Source: CALBZE01 sp036381255
GTDB taxonomy: Bacteria; Gemmatimonadota; Gemmatimonadetes; Longimicrobiales; RSA9
Length of the DNA stretch: 64,000 nucleotides
Assembly: GCA_036381255.1 (NCBI GenBank)
Contig: DASVDG010000111.1
Location: 31,144 to 95,143, forward strand
Reading direction: 5' to 3'
Positions 51,328 through 60,704 of the stretch are shown piece after piece (the stretch's first letter is position 1; each line of letters opens with the position of its first letter). Position numbers and translations under genes: made by a program. Below the pieces are notes generated by a model that worked only from the letters and a program-made list of their open reading frames with translations, was not told the origin of the DNA and made no database searches.

Positions 51328-51361
51328 CGGCCGGTATCCGTCTCGCGCCGGATACCGGCCG
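51328..51361. terminator. 13-bp-arm inverted repeat after malate synthase
   Basis: Arms CGGCCGGTATCCG (51328-51340) and its complement (51349-51361) with an eight-base loop, 25 bp past the malate synthase stop. Confidence 0.65.
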
Positions 51362-51385
51362 CACCCGCCGCGCGAACGTCGCCGG

Positions 51386-52930
51386 CTACTTCAGATACTC
51401 GTACGCCGGCAGCGTGAGGAACTCCGGGAAGTCCTCCGCGAGCGCGACGCGCTCGAACACCGCGCGCGTCTCCTCCGGGCGGCCGGCCTGCCACACCGCC
51501 TCGCCGACCTGCGCGCGGATGCGCGCCATCTCCTCGTCGAGGACCTCGAGCACGCGCTCACGCGTGACCTTGCCGTGCCGGATCCACTGCCAGACCTGAG
51601 CACGCGCGATCTCGGCCGTCGCCGCATCCTCCATCAGGTTGTTGATCCCCGCGGCGCCCCGGCCGCTCAGCCAGAACGAGATGTACTGGAAGCCGACGTT
51701 CACGTTGTTGCGCAGCCCGGCCTCGGTGATCTCGCCCGGCGTCGACGCGACGTCCAGGAGCTGCGCCGCCTGCACCGATACGTCGTCGCGACGACGGTCG
51801 ATCTGGTTCGGCCGCTCGCCGAGCACGCGGTCGAACTCCGCCTGCGCGACCTCGACCACGTCCGGGTGCGCGACCCACGTGCCGTCGAACCCGGCCTCCG
51901 CCTCCCGCTTCTTGTCCGCACGCACCGCCGCGATCGCCCGCTCGTTCGCCGCCGGATCCTTCCGCGACGGGATCAGCGCCGCCATCCCGCCCATCGCGAA
52001 CGCGCCCCGGGCGTGGCACGTCTTCACCAGCAGCTCGCAGTACGCGTGCATGAACGGAACCGTCATCTTCACGTCGTTGCGGTCCGGCATGACGAACGTC
52101 GGATCGTCACGGTAGCACTTGATCACGCTGAAGATGTAGTCCCACCGGCCGGCGTTGTGCCCGTACGAGTGGTCCCGCAGCTCGTAGAGGATCTCGTCCA
52201 TCTGGAACGCCGCCGGCAGCGTCTCGATCAGCACCGTCGCCCGGATCGTCCCGCGCGGCACGCCCAGCGCGTCCTCCGTGAACGTGAAGATGTCGTTCCA
52301 GAGCCGCGCCTCGAGATAGTGCTCCAGCTTCGGCAGGTACAGGTACAGCCCCTTCCCCTTCCCGTGCAGACGACGGGCGTTGTGGAACGCGTACAGGCCG
52401 AAGTCCACCAGCGCGCCGGCCACGGGCTCCCCGCCGGCCGTCACGTTCCGCTCCGGAAGGTGCCACCCCCTCGGCCGCACCAGCAGCGTCGCCACCTCCG
52501 GCTTCAGCTCGTAGTGCCGCCCATCCGAACCATCGTACGTGATCGTCCCCTCGATCGCGTCGATCAGGTTCGCGTGCCCCTCGATCTGGTTCTTCCACGT
52601 CGGTGACGTCGCGTCTTCGAAGTCCGCCATGAACCCCCGCGCGCCCGAGTTCAACGCGTTGATCACCAGCTTCCGGTCCGGCGGACCCGTGATCTCCACC
52701 CGACGGTCCGCGTAATCCGGCCGCGGCGGCGCGACACGCCAGTCGGATTCACGGATCTCCCTCGTCTCCTCGAGGAATCCGGCCGGCGCCGGCCGCTCGG
52801 CCCGTGCACGCAGCAGCTCGTTCCGACGGGCGCCGAAACGGCCGTGCAGCTCCTCGACGAACGCGACGGCCTCGGGAGAAAGGATCTCGCCGCCCCGTGC
52901 TACAGGGGCGCGCGCGACAACGATGCTCAT
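51386..52930 (-). CDS. aceB: Malate synthase A
   Basis: A 514-residue malate synthase of the A type, normal length. It condenses glyoxylate and acetyl-CoA to malate in the cytoplasm. Signatures are RGFMADFEDATSPTW, GLYAFHNARRLHGKG, ATVLIETLPAAFQMDEILYE, SYGHNAGRWDYIFSVIK, MGGMAALIPSRKDP, GTWVAHPDVV and FWLSGRGAAGINNLMEDAATAEIARAQVWQW. No isocitrate lyase gene is in the window, so glyoxylate here may come from glycolate oxidase (glcDEF) instead of the glyoxylate shunt. GGAGG lies seven bases before the ATG at 52930. A predicted promoter (TTGCGG 53012-53017, TAATAT 52989-52994, spacing 17) is covered at its -10 by the perfect palindrome at 52983-52999, which predicts repression. Confidence 0.96.
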   Translation of the reverse strand: MSIVVARAPVARGGEILSPEAVAFVEELHGRFGARRNELLRARAERPAPAGFLEETREIRESDWRVAPPRPDYADRRVEITGPPDRKLVINALNSGARGFMADFEDATSPTWKNQIEGHANLIDAIEGTITYDGSDGRHYELKPEVATLLVRPRGWHLPERNVTAGGEPVAGALVDFGLYAFHNARRLHGKGKGLYLYLPKLEHYLEARLWNDIFTFTEDALGVPRGTIRATVLIETLPAAFQMDEILYELRDHSYGHNAGRWDYIFSVIKCYRDDPTFVMPDRNDVKMTVPFMHAYCELLVKTCHARGAFAMGGMAALIPSRKDPAANERAIAAVRADKKREAEAGFDGTWVAHPDVVEVAQAEFDRVLGERPNQIDRRRDDVSVQAAQLLDVASTPGEITEAGLRNNVNVGFQYISFWLSGRGAAGINNLMEDAATAEIARAQVWQWIRHGKVTRERVLEVLDEEMARIRAQVGEAVWQAGRPEETRAVFERVALAEDFPEFLTLPAYEYLK

Positions 52931-52982
52931 GAACTCGCCTCCGGTTGGAAAAACGTCGTGACGCGGCGTACGGCCGCGCAGA

Positions 52983-52999
52983 TTGGATATATTATCCAA
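52983..52999. promoter_or_regulatory. Perfect palindromic operator TTGGATA-TAT-TATCCAA
   Basis: Seven-base perfect arms around a three-base centre, in GC-rich surroundings. It overlaps the predicted -10 of malate synthase and lies 53-69 bp before its start. It is the best copy of an element found at five to seven places in 30-61 kb, probably a dimeric regulator site; the regulator is unknown, with the GntR protein at 60978 a candidate. Confidence 0.65.
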
Positions 53000-53293
53000 A
53001 TTTGAAGGCCGCCGCAACGCGAAGGGACGCCGCGATTCTCGCCTCGTCCCTACGTCGGGTGTGCGGCGGCACGGGGCTGGGCCGCAACACGACGGGCGCG
53101 AGACAAGATCGCGGCGACATCGAAGCCGCCGGCGAGGCGGCTTGTTTCGAGGGCGTCCGGTCCGGCGGTAGCGGGGCCGACACCGGCCGGCGGCGGCGCC
53201 GCCGACACCGACTCGCGGAGGCGGCGTCGCCGGCTGGCGGAGGCGCCGTCACCAGCGGATGGCGTGGTGCCGGGGGTCGCGTTCGCGGTCGAC

Positions 53294-53332
53294 TTGACAT
53301 CGCATCAGCGGACGTCTTTATATTATATCCAT
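53294..53332 (+). promoter_or_regulatory. Promoter with operator-like element before the DUF885 peptidase
   Basis: A consensus TTGACA (53294-53299) is followed by TTTATA or TATATT at 17 or 19 bases. The element CTTTATA-TTA-TATCCAT (53316-53332) covers the -10, as in the malate synthase and SusC promoters. Confidence 0.55.
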
Positions 53333-53467
53333 CAGCCAACCGTGCGGCCGGCCGGCGGAGAGGTCGGCCGGCCGCGGAGAACGGGCGCATCGCGCGCCCG
53401 CCACGACCGCCGGCGGCCGGAGAGGCCGCCCCGCCGGACCGACCGCCACGCTTCGAGGAGGACGCCG

Positions 53468-55339
53468 ATGATGCGCCGCAACGCCCACCGCGGCAGACCA
53501 CTGGCCATGGCCGCCATCGTGACCGGACTGCTCACCGTACCGGCGGCGGCCGCCGCGTACCAGGCGCCAGCGACGAAGGCGGCGGGGGCGCGCGTGCCGG
53601 GCGATGCGGCGTGGGCGGCCGACGCGCCGTCGCTGACGAGCCTGGTGGAGATCGGCCGGGAGGTGAGCGACCTGCGTCTTGCCGTGGAGCGGTACGACGC
53701 GGACGGGGACGCGTTGCGCCGTCGCTACGACTTCCCTTATTCGCCGGTGCTGCTCGAGCGTCAGCGAGAGTTCCAGGAGTCGTGGCTGCGCCGTCTGGAG
53801 GAGCTGGACTTCGACGCGCTGAACCGCGAGGGCCAGGTCGACTACGTGCTGCTGCGCCATCGAATCGAGTTCGAGCTGGAGATGCTCCGGGAGCGCGAGC
53901 GGCACCTGGAGGAGATGGCGCCGCTTGTCCCGTTCGCGCGTTCGCTCCAGCAGCTCCAGGAGCGGCGGCGGGAGCGGCAGGACGTGGACGCGAGGGCGGC
54001 GGCGCAGACGCTCGCGGACGCGAACGACGAGGTTCGGCGACTCACGGTGGCGCTTCGCCGGGAGGGCGCCGGGGCGTTCCCGGCGATCTCGCGGGTGACG
54101 GCGTCGCGCGCGAACGATCTGCTCGGCTCGCTCCTGCGGACGCTCGACTCGTGGTACACGTTCTATTACGGGTACGACCCGCTCTTCACGTGGTGGGCGG
54201 AGGCGCCGTACGAGGCGCTGGTCGAGTCGCTCGAGGCGTACCGCGGCGCGATCCGCGAGACGTGGCTGCGTCCGCCGGAGGGCGCGACGCTCGAGGTCAT
54301 CGGTGAGCCGATCGGGGTCGAGGGGCTGCGCGCGCACCTCGCCCACGAGATGATCCCCTACACGCCGGAGGAGCTGATCGAGATCGCCGAGGCCGAGTTC
54401 GAGTGGTGCGAGGCCGAGCTGGTCAAGGCCGCCCGCGAGATGGGCTACGGCGACGACTGGCGCGCGGCGATGGAGGCGGTCAAGGACCGCGCGGTGCCGC
54501 CGGGGGGCAAACCCGCGGTCGTGAGGGAGCTCGAGGCGCAGTCCGTCGCATTCGTCCAGGAGCGCGATGCGATCACGATCCCGCCGCTCGCCCGTGAGAT
54601 CTGGCGCATGGAGATGATGTCGCCGGAGCGGCAGCTCGTGAACCCGTTCTTCCTCGGCGGCGAGGTCATCCGGATCTCGTATCCGACGAACGGGATGGCT
54701 CACGACGACAAGCTGATGAGCATGCGCGGGAACAACCCGCACTTCAACCGCGCCACCGTCCACCACGAGCTCATCCCCGGCCACCACCTCCAGGGCTTCA
54801 TGACCCGCCGCTTCAACGCCCACCGCTCCATCTTCAACACGCCGTTCTGGGGCGAGGGGTGGTCGCTGTACTGGGAGCTGCTGCTCTGGGACCAGGGGTT
54901 CCCGCGCGGCCCCGAGGACCGCATCGGCATGCTGTTCTGGCGCATGCACCGCGCCGCCCGCATCATCTTCTCGCTCGGATTCCACCTCGAACGCATGACG
55001 CCGCAGGAGGCGGTCGACCTCCTCGTCGAGCGCGTCGGCCACGAGCGAGCGAACGCCGAGGCCGAGGTGCGACGCTCGTTCAACGGCTCCTACTCGCCGC
55101 TCTACCAGGTCGGCTACATGATCGGCGGGATGCAGTTCTACGCCCTGCGCCGCGAGCTCGTGGACTCCGGCCGCATGACCGAACGCGAGTTCCACGACGC
55201 CATCCTGATGGGCGGCCGCATGCCGGTCGAGATGGTGCGTGCGCGGCTGACCGGCGCGCCGTTGACCCCGGACTACACCACGCGGTGGCGCTTCGCCGAC
55301 AATGCGCCGGCCCGCGTCAGCGACGGCGACGATCGTTGA
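53468..55339 (+). CDS. DUF885 family secreted metallopeptidase-like protein
   Basis: A 623-residue exported protein (signal LAMAAIVTGLLTVPAAAAAYQ). The DUF885 family carries a thermolysin-like zinc site, here TVHHELIPGHHLQ with the third ligand Glu in FWGEGWSLYWELL. Long helical segments (LQQLQERRRERQDVDARAAA) match the all-helical family fold. Characterised relatives are few; a peptidase or carboxypeptidase role is likely but unproven. GAGGAGGACGCCG precedes the ATG at 53468; upstream frame is open to 53264 without such a site. Its promoter carries an element shared with malate synthase and SusC. It ends 102 bp before the transporter gene, whose promoter starts in its last codons. Confidence 0.88.
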   Translation: MMRRNAHRGRPLAMAAIVTGLLTVPAAAAAYQAPATKAAGARVPGDAAWAADAPSLTSLVEIGREVSDLRLAVERYDADGDALRRRYDFPYSPVLLERQREFQESWLRRLEELDFDALNREGQVDYVLLRHRIEFELEMLRERERHLEEMAPLVPFARSLQQLQERRRERQDVDARAAAQTLADANDEVRRLTVALRREGAGAFPAISRVTASRANDLLGSLLRTLDSWYTFYYGYDPLFTWWAEAPYEALVESLEAYRGAIRETWLRPPEGATLEVIGEPIGVEGLRAHLAHEMIPYTPEELIEIAEAEFEWCEAELVKAAREMGYGDDWRAAMEAVKDRAVPPGGKPAVVRELEAQSVAFVQERDAITIPPLAREIWRMEMMSPERQLVNPFFLGGEVIRISYPTNGMAHDDKLMSMRGNNPHFNRATVHHELIPGHHLQGFMTRRFNAHRSIFNTPFWGEGWSLYWELLLWDQGFPRGPEDRIGMLFWRMHRAARIIFSLGFHLERMTPQEAVDLLVERVGHERANAEAEVRRSFNGSYSPLYQVGYMIGGMQFYALRRELVDSGRMTEREFHDAILMGGRMPVEMVRARLTGAPLTPDYTTRWRFADNAPARVSDGDDR

Positions 55340-55369
55340 ACCCCGGCCGCGCGGGGATATTATATAAAG
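55336..55369 (+). promoter_or_regulatory. Promoter with operator-like element before the transporter
   Basis: TTGAAC (55336-55341) and TATTAT (55358-55363), spacing 16, overlapping the stop of the peptidase gene. The element GGGGATA-TTA-TATAAAG (55353-55369) keeps the ATA-N3-TAT core. Confidence 0.45.
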
Positions 55370-55441
55370 ATGAGCTCCGCGGTCCGGAGCGGCGGGGCAC
55401 CGGCGGGAACGCCAGATCCACCCTAACAGTGAAGACGCGTC

Positions 55442-57007
55442 ATGGCGATCACGAGCGAATCGGAACGGACCGGCATTGCGCGGGGCAGGCTCTTCACCGG
55501 CATCTGCCTGGCGCTGGTGCCGACGGGGGCGTCCTTCGCGCTGGTCAGCAACATCCTGATCCAGCTCAAGCAGGAGTTCATCCTGACCAACTACCAGGTC
55601 GGCCAGATCTCGGGTGCGGCGCTGTGGGGGATGGCGATCTCGCTGCTGGTGCTGGGGCCGTTGCTGGAGGCGTACGGCATGAAGAACGCGGCGCGGGTCG
55701 CGTTCGGCGCGCACGTGCTGGGCACGACGCTGATGATCTCGGCGGTGACGCGGGTGGGTGATCCCTCGGCGTTCTGGCTGCTGATGACCGGTGCGGCGAC
55801 GCTGGCGATGGGGAACGGGATGATCGAGGTGACGGGCAACCCGCTGGTGGCGGCGCTGTACCCGGAGCAGAAGACGACGCGGCTGAACTGGTTTCACGCG
55901 TTCTTCCCGCTCGGCATGGTGGCGGGCGGGCTGATCGGCTTCGTGCTGGCGAACTGGGGCGGGCCGCTGTCGTACTGGCCGTTCCAGCTCGCGGTGATCT
56001 ACGTGCCGGTGGCGATCTACGGCTATCTCCTGCTGCCGCAGCGGTTCCCGAAGACGGAGAACGCGGAGGCGGGGATCCCGGTCGGCGAGATGTTCCGCTA
56101 CACGCTGACGCATCCGCTGGTTCTGCTGATGCTGGCGATGATGGCGATCACGACGTCGATGGAGCTGGGCCCGATGCGGTGGGTGCCGGCGGTGCTCGAG
56201 ACGGTGGGCGTGCACGGCATCCTGGTGCTGGTGTGGATCAGCGGCTGGATGGTGGTGTTGCGGCTGCTGGCGAGCCACTTCGTGGAGCGGCTGTCGCCTC
56301 CCGGGATGCTGCTCGGCGCGGCGGTGCTGACGGGGACGGGGCTGATGCTGCTGAGCTACGCGCAGTCGACGTGGGCGGCGTTCGCGGTGGCGACGGTCTT
56401 CGCGTGGGGCGTCGCCTTCTTCTTCCCGACGATGGTTGGCACGGTCAGCGAGCGGTGGCCGAAGACGGGGTCGCTGGGGATCGTGCTGATGGCGGGGGTC
56501 GGGCTGGGGACGGCCGGCGCCGTGGGCGTGCCGGCGATGGGGAAGGTCGCGGACCAGAACCTGGCGGCGGCGCTGGAGCCGGCGGCGACGGTGGCGGTGC
56601 TGGAGCGGGTCGAGCAGCGGTTCCCGGAGTACATCGCGCGGGCGGAGACCGCGGAGGACCCGGCGGCGCTCGGCTACCGGGCGAGCGAGGTGAGCGATGC
56701 GCTCGCGACGGTGACGGCTGCGCTGGAGTCGTACCGCGCGACGGGCGAGCTGCCGGGCGACCAGACGGCGAACGCGCTGCGCGCGGTGGTGGGAACCCAG
56801 CTGCCGGGCGAGCCGCTGATCGCCGAGGCGGGCGCGATCCTGCGGCCGGCGGAGGCGTACGGCGGGCAGGTGTCGTTCCGCTACGTGGCGCCGGCGGCGC
56901 TGCTGCTCATCGTCGTGTTCGGGATCATGTACGCGAACGACCGTCGGCGCGGGGGCTATCGTGCCGTGCGGCTCGAGCAGGCCGCGGACGCCGTGCCGGC
57001 GGACTGA
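55442..57007 (+). CDS. FHS-family MFS transporter
   Basis: A 521-residue inner-membrane transporter, about twelve membrane segments. MGNGMIEVTGNPLVAALYPEQ and TRLNWFHAFFPLGMVAGG match the fucose:proton symporter (FHS/FucP, GlcP) branch of the major facilitator superfamily, which carries sugars or related small polar molecules with protons. A periplasmic or cytoplasmic loop of about 130 residues (VADQNLAAALEPAAT through GAILRPAEAYGG) is inserted before the last membrane helix, longer than usual. The start ATG at 55442 has only a weak ribosome site. It lies between the DUF885 gene and the ThuA/dehydrogenase fusion on the same strand; sugar, polyol or sugar acid uptake is the best guess. Confidence 0.9.
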   Translation: MAITSESERTGIARGRLFTGICLALVPTGASFALVSNILIQLKQEFILTNYQVGQISGAALWGMAISLLVLGPLLEAYGMKNAARVAFGAHVLGTTLMISAVTRVGDPSAFWLLMTGAATLAMGNGMIEVTGNPLVAALYPEQKTTRLNWFHAFFPLGMVAGGLIGFVLANWGGPLSYWPFQLAVIYVPVAIYGYLLLPQRFPKTENAEAGIPVGEMFRYTLTHPLVLLMLAMMAITTSMELGPMRWVPAVLETVGVHGILVLVWISGWMVVLRLLASHFVERLSPPGMLLGAAVLTGTGLMLLSYAQSTWAAFAVATVFAWGVAFFFPTMVGTVSERWPKTGSLGIVLMAGVGLGTAGAVGVPAMGKVADQNLAAALEPAATVAVLERVEQRFPEYIARAETAEDPAALGYRASEVSDALATVTAALESYRATGELPGDQTANALRAVVGTQLPGEPLIAEAGAILRPAEAYGGQVSFRYVAPAALLLIVVFGIMYANDRRRGGYRAVRLEQAADAVPAD

Positions 57008-57056
57008 CGGGGCGCGGCGCGGAATCGTTTTCTTCCTTATCCAAGCGAGTCAGGCC

Positions 57057-60000
57057 ATGACGGAGATCGTGAAGCCCAATGCACGCCGGTGGATCGCGGG
57101 GACGTTCCGCGGCCTGCTGCCCCTGCTCCTGATCGGCGCGTGTGCGCCGGCCGCGGGGCCGGACGCGCCGGCGCCGGCGCAGAAGTCGATGCCGGCGGTG
57201 GCCGGGGAGCCGGGGCCGGCGGCGCCGGACGCCCGGGTCCGGGTCCTGTTCCTCGGCGACAACGGTCACCACCGTCCGACGGAACGGGCGAAGTCGGTGC
57301 TGCCGGTGCTCGCGCACAACGGGATCGACCTGTTCTACACGGACGACCCGGCGGATCTCGCGCCCGAGGTGCTGAGCCAGTATCACACGCTGGTGTTCTA
57401 CAACAACCAGCCCCGGATCTCGCGCTCGCAGCTCGCGGCGCTGACCGGCTTCCTGGAGAACGGCGGCGGGCTCGTGGTGCTGCACTCGGCGTCCGCGTCC
57501 TTCCAGAACTCCGACGAGTTCATCCGGATCGTGGGCGCGGCGTTCAAGAGCCACGGCACGGGCGTGTTCCGGGCGAAGCGGGTGCGGCCCGAGCACCCGG
57601 TGCTGCGCGGCGTGCCGAACTTCGAGACGTGGGACGAGACGTACATCCACACGAAGCACAACCCGGACCGCACGGTGCTCGAGGTCCGCGTGCAGGACGG
57701 CCACGAGGAGCCGTACACCTGGGTCCGCAGCTACGGCGCGGGCCGCATCTTCTACACGGCGTGGGGCCACGATGAGCGGACGTGGGGGAACGAAGGGTTC
57801 CAGCAGCTGCTGACGCAGGCGATCAAGTGGACGGCCGGTGACTGGGCGTTCAACCTGAAGGCGGCGGAGCCGACGCCGGCCACGACGAAGCTCGAGGTGC
57901 CGCTCCCGCTCTACGAGCGGCCGCCGGCGCCGTGGAACACGCTGGCCGGCTTCGTCGACACGGCTCAGGTCCCGCTCTCGCCGGAGGAGTCGGTCGCGCT
58001 TACGACAGTGCGCCCCGGCTTCCGGATCGAGCTGTTCGCCGCGGAGCCGCTGATCAGCAACATCATGGATTTCACCTGGGACGAGCGCGGCCGGCTCTGG
58101 GTCGTCGAATCGGTCGACTATCCCAACGTCGTGCTGCCGGACGGCGAGCCCGGCCACGACCGGATCCTGATCCTCGAGGACACGGACGGCGACGGCCGCG
58201 CCGACACGCGCAAGGTCTTCGCGGACGGCCTGAACCTGGCGACGTCGCTGACGTTCGCGAACGGCGGGCTGATCGTGGCGCAGCCGCCGCACATCTTCTT
58301 CTTCCGCGACACCGACGGCGACGACCGGGCCGACGAGAAGACGACGCTCTTCTCCGGCTTCCCGCGCAGCGACACGCACGGCTCGGTCAGCAACCTGCGC
58401 TACGGCTTCGACAACAACGTCTGGGGCTCCGTCGGCTACAACGGCTTCCGGGGCGAGGTCGGCGGCGTGAAGTTCGGCCGCGGCTCGGACGAGATCCTGA
58501 TGGGCGCGGGCTACTTCCGCTTCGCGCCGGACGGCGCGTTCCTCGACTACGTCGCCCGGACGAGCAACAACACGTGGGGGGTGGCGTTCAGCGAGGAGGG
58601 CCACGTCTTCGGCTCGACGGCGAACCGCAACGCGAGCAACTACGTGCACATCCCCGGCCGCTACTACCGCGAGCTGATCGACCGGACGCCGACGCTGCCG
58701 AGGATCGCGGACCGGCAGGACGTCTTCCCGCTGCGCCCGATCTTCCAGGTCGACCAGTTCGGGATGTACACGGCGGGCGCCGCGCACGAGATCTACACGG
58801 CCCGCGCGTTCCCGCGCGAGTACTGGAACCGCATCGCGTTCGTCGCGGACCCGACGGCGCACGCGGTCGGCATGTTCGAGCTGACGCCGGACGGGAGCGG
58901 GTACCGCGCGAAGAACCGCTGGAGCTTCGTCGCCAGCCGCGACGCGTGGCAGTCGCCGATCCAGGTCAAGGTCGGCCCCGACGGCGCCGTCTGGATCTCG
59001 GACTTCTACGCGCTCGTCGTGCAGCACAACCCGACGCCGGAGGGGATGGAGCGCGGCCCGGGCAACGCGTACGAGACGCCGAACCGCGACACGGAGCGGA
59101 GCCGCATCTACCGGGTCGTGTGGGAGCGCGCGCCGGAGCCCGACATCACCAGCCTCGCGGGCGCGACGCCGGCGGAGCTGGTCGCGGCGCTGCGCGACGA
59201 CAACATGTTCTGGCGCTTCACGGCGCAGCGGCTGCTGGTCGAGCGGGGCGAGACGGACGTCGTGCCCGCGCTCATCGAGCTCGTGAACGACCACACCATC
59301 GACGAGCTGGGGCTGAACCCCGGCGCGCTGCACGCGCTCTGGACGCTCGAGGGCCTCGGCGCCATCGAGAGCGACCCGCGGGCGCTCGAGGCGGCGCGGC
59401 GCGCGCTGCACCACCCGGCGGCGTCGCTGCGCCGTGCCGCGCTGATGGTGCTCCCCCGCGATGCCCGACTGCTCGACGACATTTTCGCCGCAGGCATCCT
59501 CCCCGACCGGGCGTCGCCGCACGAGGTCGACTACACGGTCGGCTCCGGCGTGCTCCAGGATGCCGACGCGCACGTCCGCGTCACGGCGCTGCTTACGCTC
59601 TCCGAGCTGCCCGCCTCGCCGCGGGCCGCGACGGCGATCGTCGAACTGATCACCACGCCGCGGAACGCGCGGGACCGCTGGCTGCCGGACGCCGCCGCGA
59701 TCGCGGGCGTGAAGCAGGGGACCGACGTTGCGCTCGCGCTGCTCGGCCGCGAGATCCACCCGCGGCTCGCGCAGGATTCCGCGTACCTGGCCGGCCTCGG
59801 GCGAACGGTCGAGATGATGACGTACCACTTCGCGATGAAGCAGGACGTCGACGCCCTGCTCGCGCTGCTGGCGGCGACGCCCGGAGCGAACACCCGGATC
59901 GCGGCCGGAGTACTGACCGGCATCGCGGGCGGCCCCGAGGATGAGCAGGGGCGTCGCCGCGGGGGGCGCGGCGGCTGGCCGGAAGGCATCTCGCCCGAGC

Positions 60001-60131
60001 TCACGGCCGAACAGCGGGCCGTGCTGGTCGAGGCGGCGCGCAGCGCGCCGGCCGAGCTCGCGGACGGCTTCGCACGCGTCGCCGCCCGCTGGGGTCTGGA
60101 GGACCTGCTCGCCGCAGGCAGCGAGCGGTAG
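57057..60131 (+). CDS. ThuA-like / PVC-type membrane-bound dehydrogenase / HEAT fusion lipoprotein
   Basis: A 1024-residue lipoprotein (lipobox LLPLLLIGAC). Domain 1 (about 60-275) is ThuA-like, a class I glutamine-amidotransferase-like fold implicated in disaccharide use: RVLFLGDNGHHRP, LVFYNNQPRISRSQ, GGGLVVLHSASASF, HPVLRGVPNF, GRIFYTAWGHDERTW. Domain 2 (about 315-700) is the PVC-type sugar-dehydrogenase-like propeller: GFRIELFAAEPLISNIMDFTWDE-type start, DTDGDGRADTRKVFADGLN, SNNTWGVAFSEEGHVFGSTANR. Domain 3 is HEAT-like repeats. There is no haem motif CxxCH at the C-terminus, which many relatives have; a cupredoxin gene 35 bp downstream may take its electrons instead. Oxidation of a sugar or polyol in the periplasm is likely; substrate unknown. 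Confidence 0.85.
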   Translation: MTEIVKPNARRWIAGTFRGLLPLLLIGACAPAAGPDAPAPAQKSMPAVAGEPGPAAPDARVRVLFLGDNGHHRPTERAKSVLPVLAHNGIDLFYTDDPADLAPEVLSQYHTLVFYNNQPRISRSQLAALTGFLENGGGLVVLHSASASFQNSDEFIRIVGAAFKSHGTGVFRAKRVRPEHPVLRGVPNFETWDETYIHTKHNPDRTVLEVRVQDGHEEPYTWVRSYGAGRIFYTAWGHDERTWGNEGFQQLLTQAIKWTAGDWAFNLKAAEPTPATTKLEVPLPLYERPPAPWNTLAGFVDTAQVPLSPEESVALTTVRPGFRIELFAAEPLISNIMDFTWDERGRLWVVESVDYPNVVLPDGEPGHDRILILEDTDGDGRADTRKVFADGLNLATSLTFANGGLIVAQPPHIFFFRDTDGDDRADEKTTLFSGFPRSDTHGSVSNLRYGFDNNVWGSVGYNGFRGEVGGVKFGRGSDEILMGAGYFRFAPDGAFLDYVARTSNNTWGVAFSEEGHVFGSTANRNASNYVHIPGRYYRELIDRTPTLPRIADRQDVFPLRPIFQVDQFGMYTAGAAHEIYTARAFPREYWNRIAFVADPTAHAVGMFELTPDGSGYRAKNRWSFVASRDAWQSPIQVKVGPDGAVWISDFYALVVQHNPTPEGMERGPGNAYETPNRDTERSRIYRVVWERAPEPDITSLAGATPAELVAALRDDNMFWRFTAQRLLVERGETDVVPALIELVNDHTIDELGLNPGALHALWTLEGLGAIESDPRALEAARRALHHPAASLRRAALMVLPRDARLLDDIFAAGILPDRASPHEVDYTVGSGVLQDADAHVRVTALLTLSELPASPRAATAIVELITTPRNARDRWLPDAAAIAGVKQGTDVALALLGREIHPRLAQDSAYLAGLGRTVEMMTYHFAMKQDVDALLALLAATPGANTRIAAGVLTGIAGGPEDEQGRRRGGRGGWPEGISPELTAEQRAVLVEAARSAPAELADGFARVAARWGLEDLLAAGSER

Positions 60132-60166
60132 ACTCCGCAATCGAGCAGAAGAACGAGGATTCGAAG

Positions 60167-60688
60167 ATGAAGCGATCGGAAGGGAACCGTCCCCTGCGAC
60201 GGCGGTCGAGCCGTGGCGGCGCGTGGGCGCCGCCGCTCGCCGCGGCGCTGCTGCTCCTGGGCCACGGCGCGCTCCACGCGCAGGCGCCGCCCGCGGACGC
60301 GGCGGTCGCCGAGGCGCCCGTCGACACCACGATCACGCTGCGCACGACCGGCAGCAACCTGGAGTACTCGCCGTCGCAGATCACGGTGAAGGCGGGCACC
60401 CGCGTCCGCATCCGCCTGGTCAACGATGGAACGCTGCCGCACAACGTGGTCGTGACGAAGGATGCCGACGACATCGACATGCTGGGCATGGCCGCGTTCG
60501 AGGCGAGCGAGACCGGGTACGTGCCGGTCGATTACGAGGACCGGATGATCGCCTACAGCGATCTCGCCGTCCCCGGCTCGACGGTCGAGATGACGTTCGT
60601 CGCACCTCCCGCAGGCGAGTACCTGTTCGTCTGTCTCTACCCCGGGCATTACAACATGATGATCGGGACGCTTCGGTCGCTGCCGTAG
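60167..60688 (+). CDS. Secreted type-1 copper protein (plastocyanin/azurin-like)
   Basis: A 173-residue exported cupredoxin (signal LAAALLLLGHGALHAQ). The copper ligands are His92 in GTLPHNVVVT and Cys156, His161 and Met164 or Met165 in FVCLYPGHYNMMIG, the spacing found in auracyanin and azurin-like proteins. It would shuttle electrons in the periplasm. It lies 35 bp after the PVC-type dehydrogenase gene, with AACGAGG upstream of its ATG, so the two are probably co-transcribed, and it may be the acceptor for that enzyme, which lacks its own haem. A stem-loop follows directly. Confidence 0.92.
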   Translation: MKRSEGNRPLRRRSSRGGAWAPPLAAALLLLGHGALHAQAPPADAAVAEAPVDTTITLRTTGSNLEYSPSQITVKAGTRVRIRLVNDGTLPHNVVVTKDADDIDMLGMAAFEASETGYVPVDYEDRMIAYSDLAVPGSTVEMTFVAPPAGEYLFVCLYPGHYNMMIGTLRSLP

Positions 60689-60704
60689 CGGCGCGTCCAG
60701 GGCC

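Larger units (their letters stand above)
52931..53467. other. Divergent intergenic, 537 bp, with two operator-like elements
   Basis: Lies between malate synthase and the DUF885 peptidase. It contains the palindrome at 52983-52999 and the promoter/element at 53294-53332. The GC-rich middle (53020-53290) shows no supported gene; frames there have no ribosome site. Confidence 0.5.
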
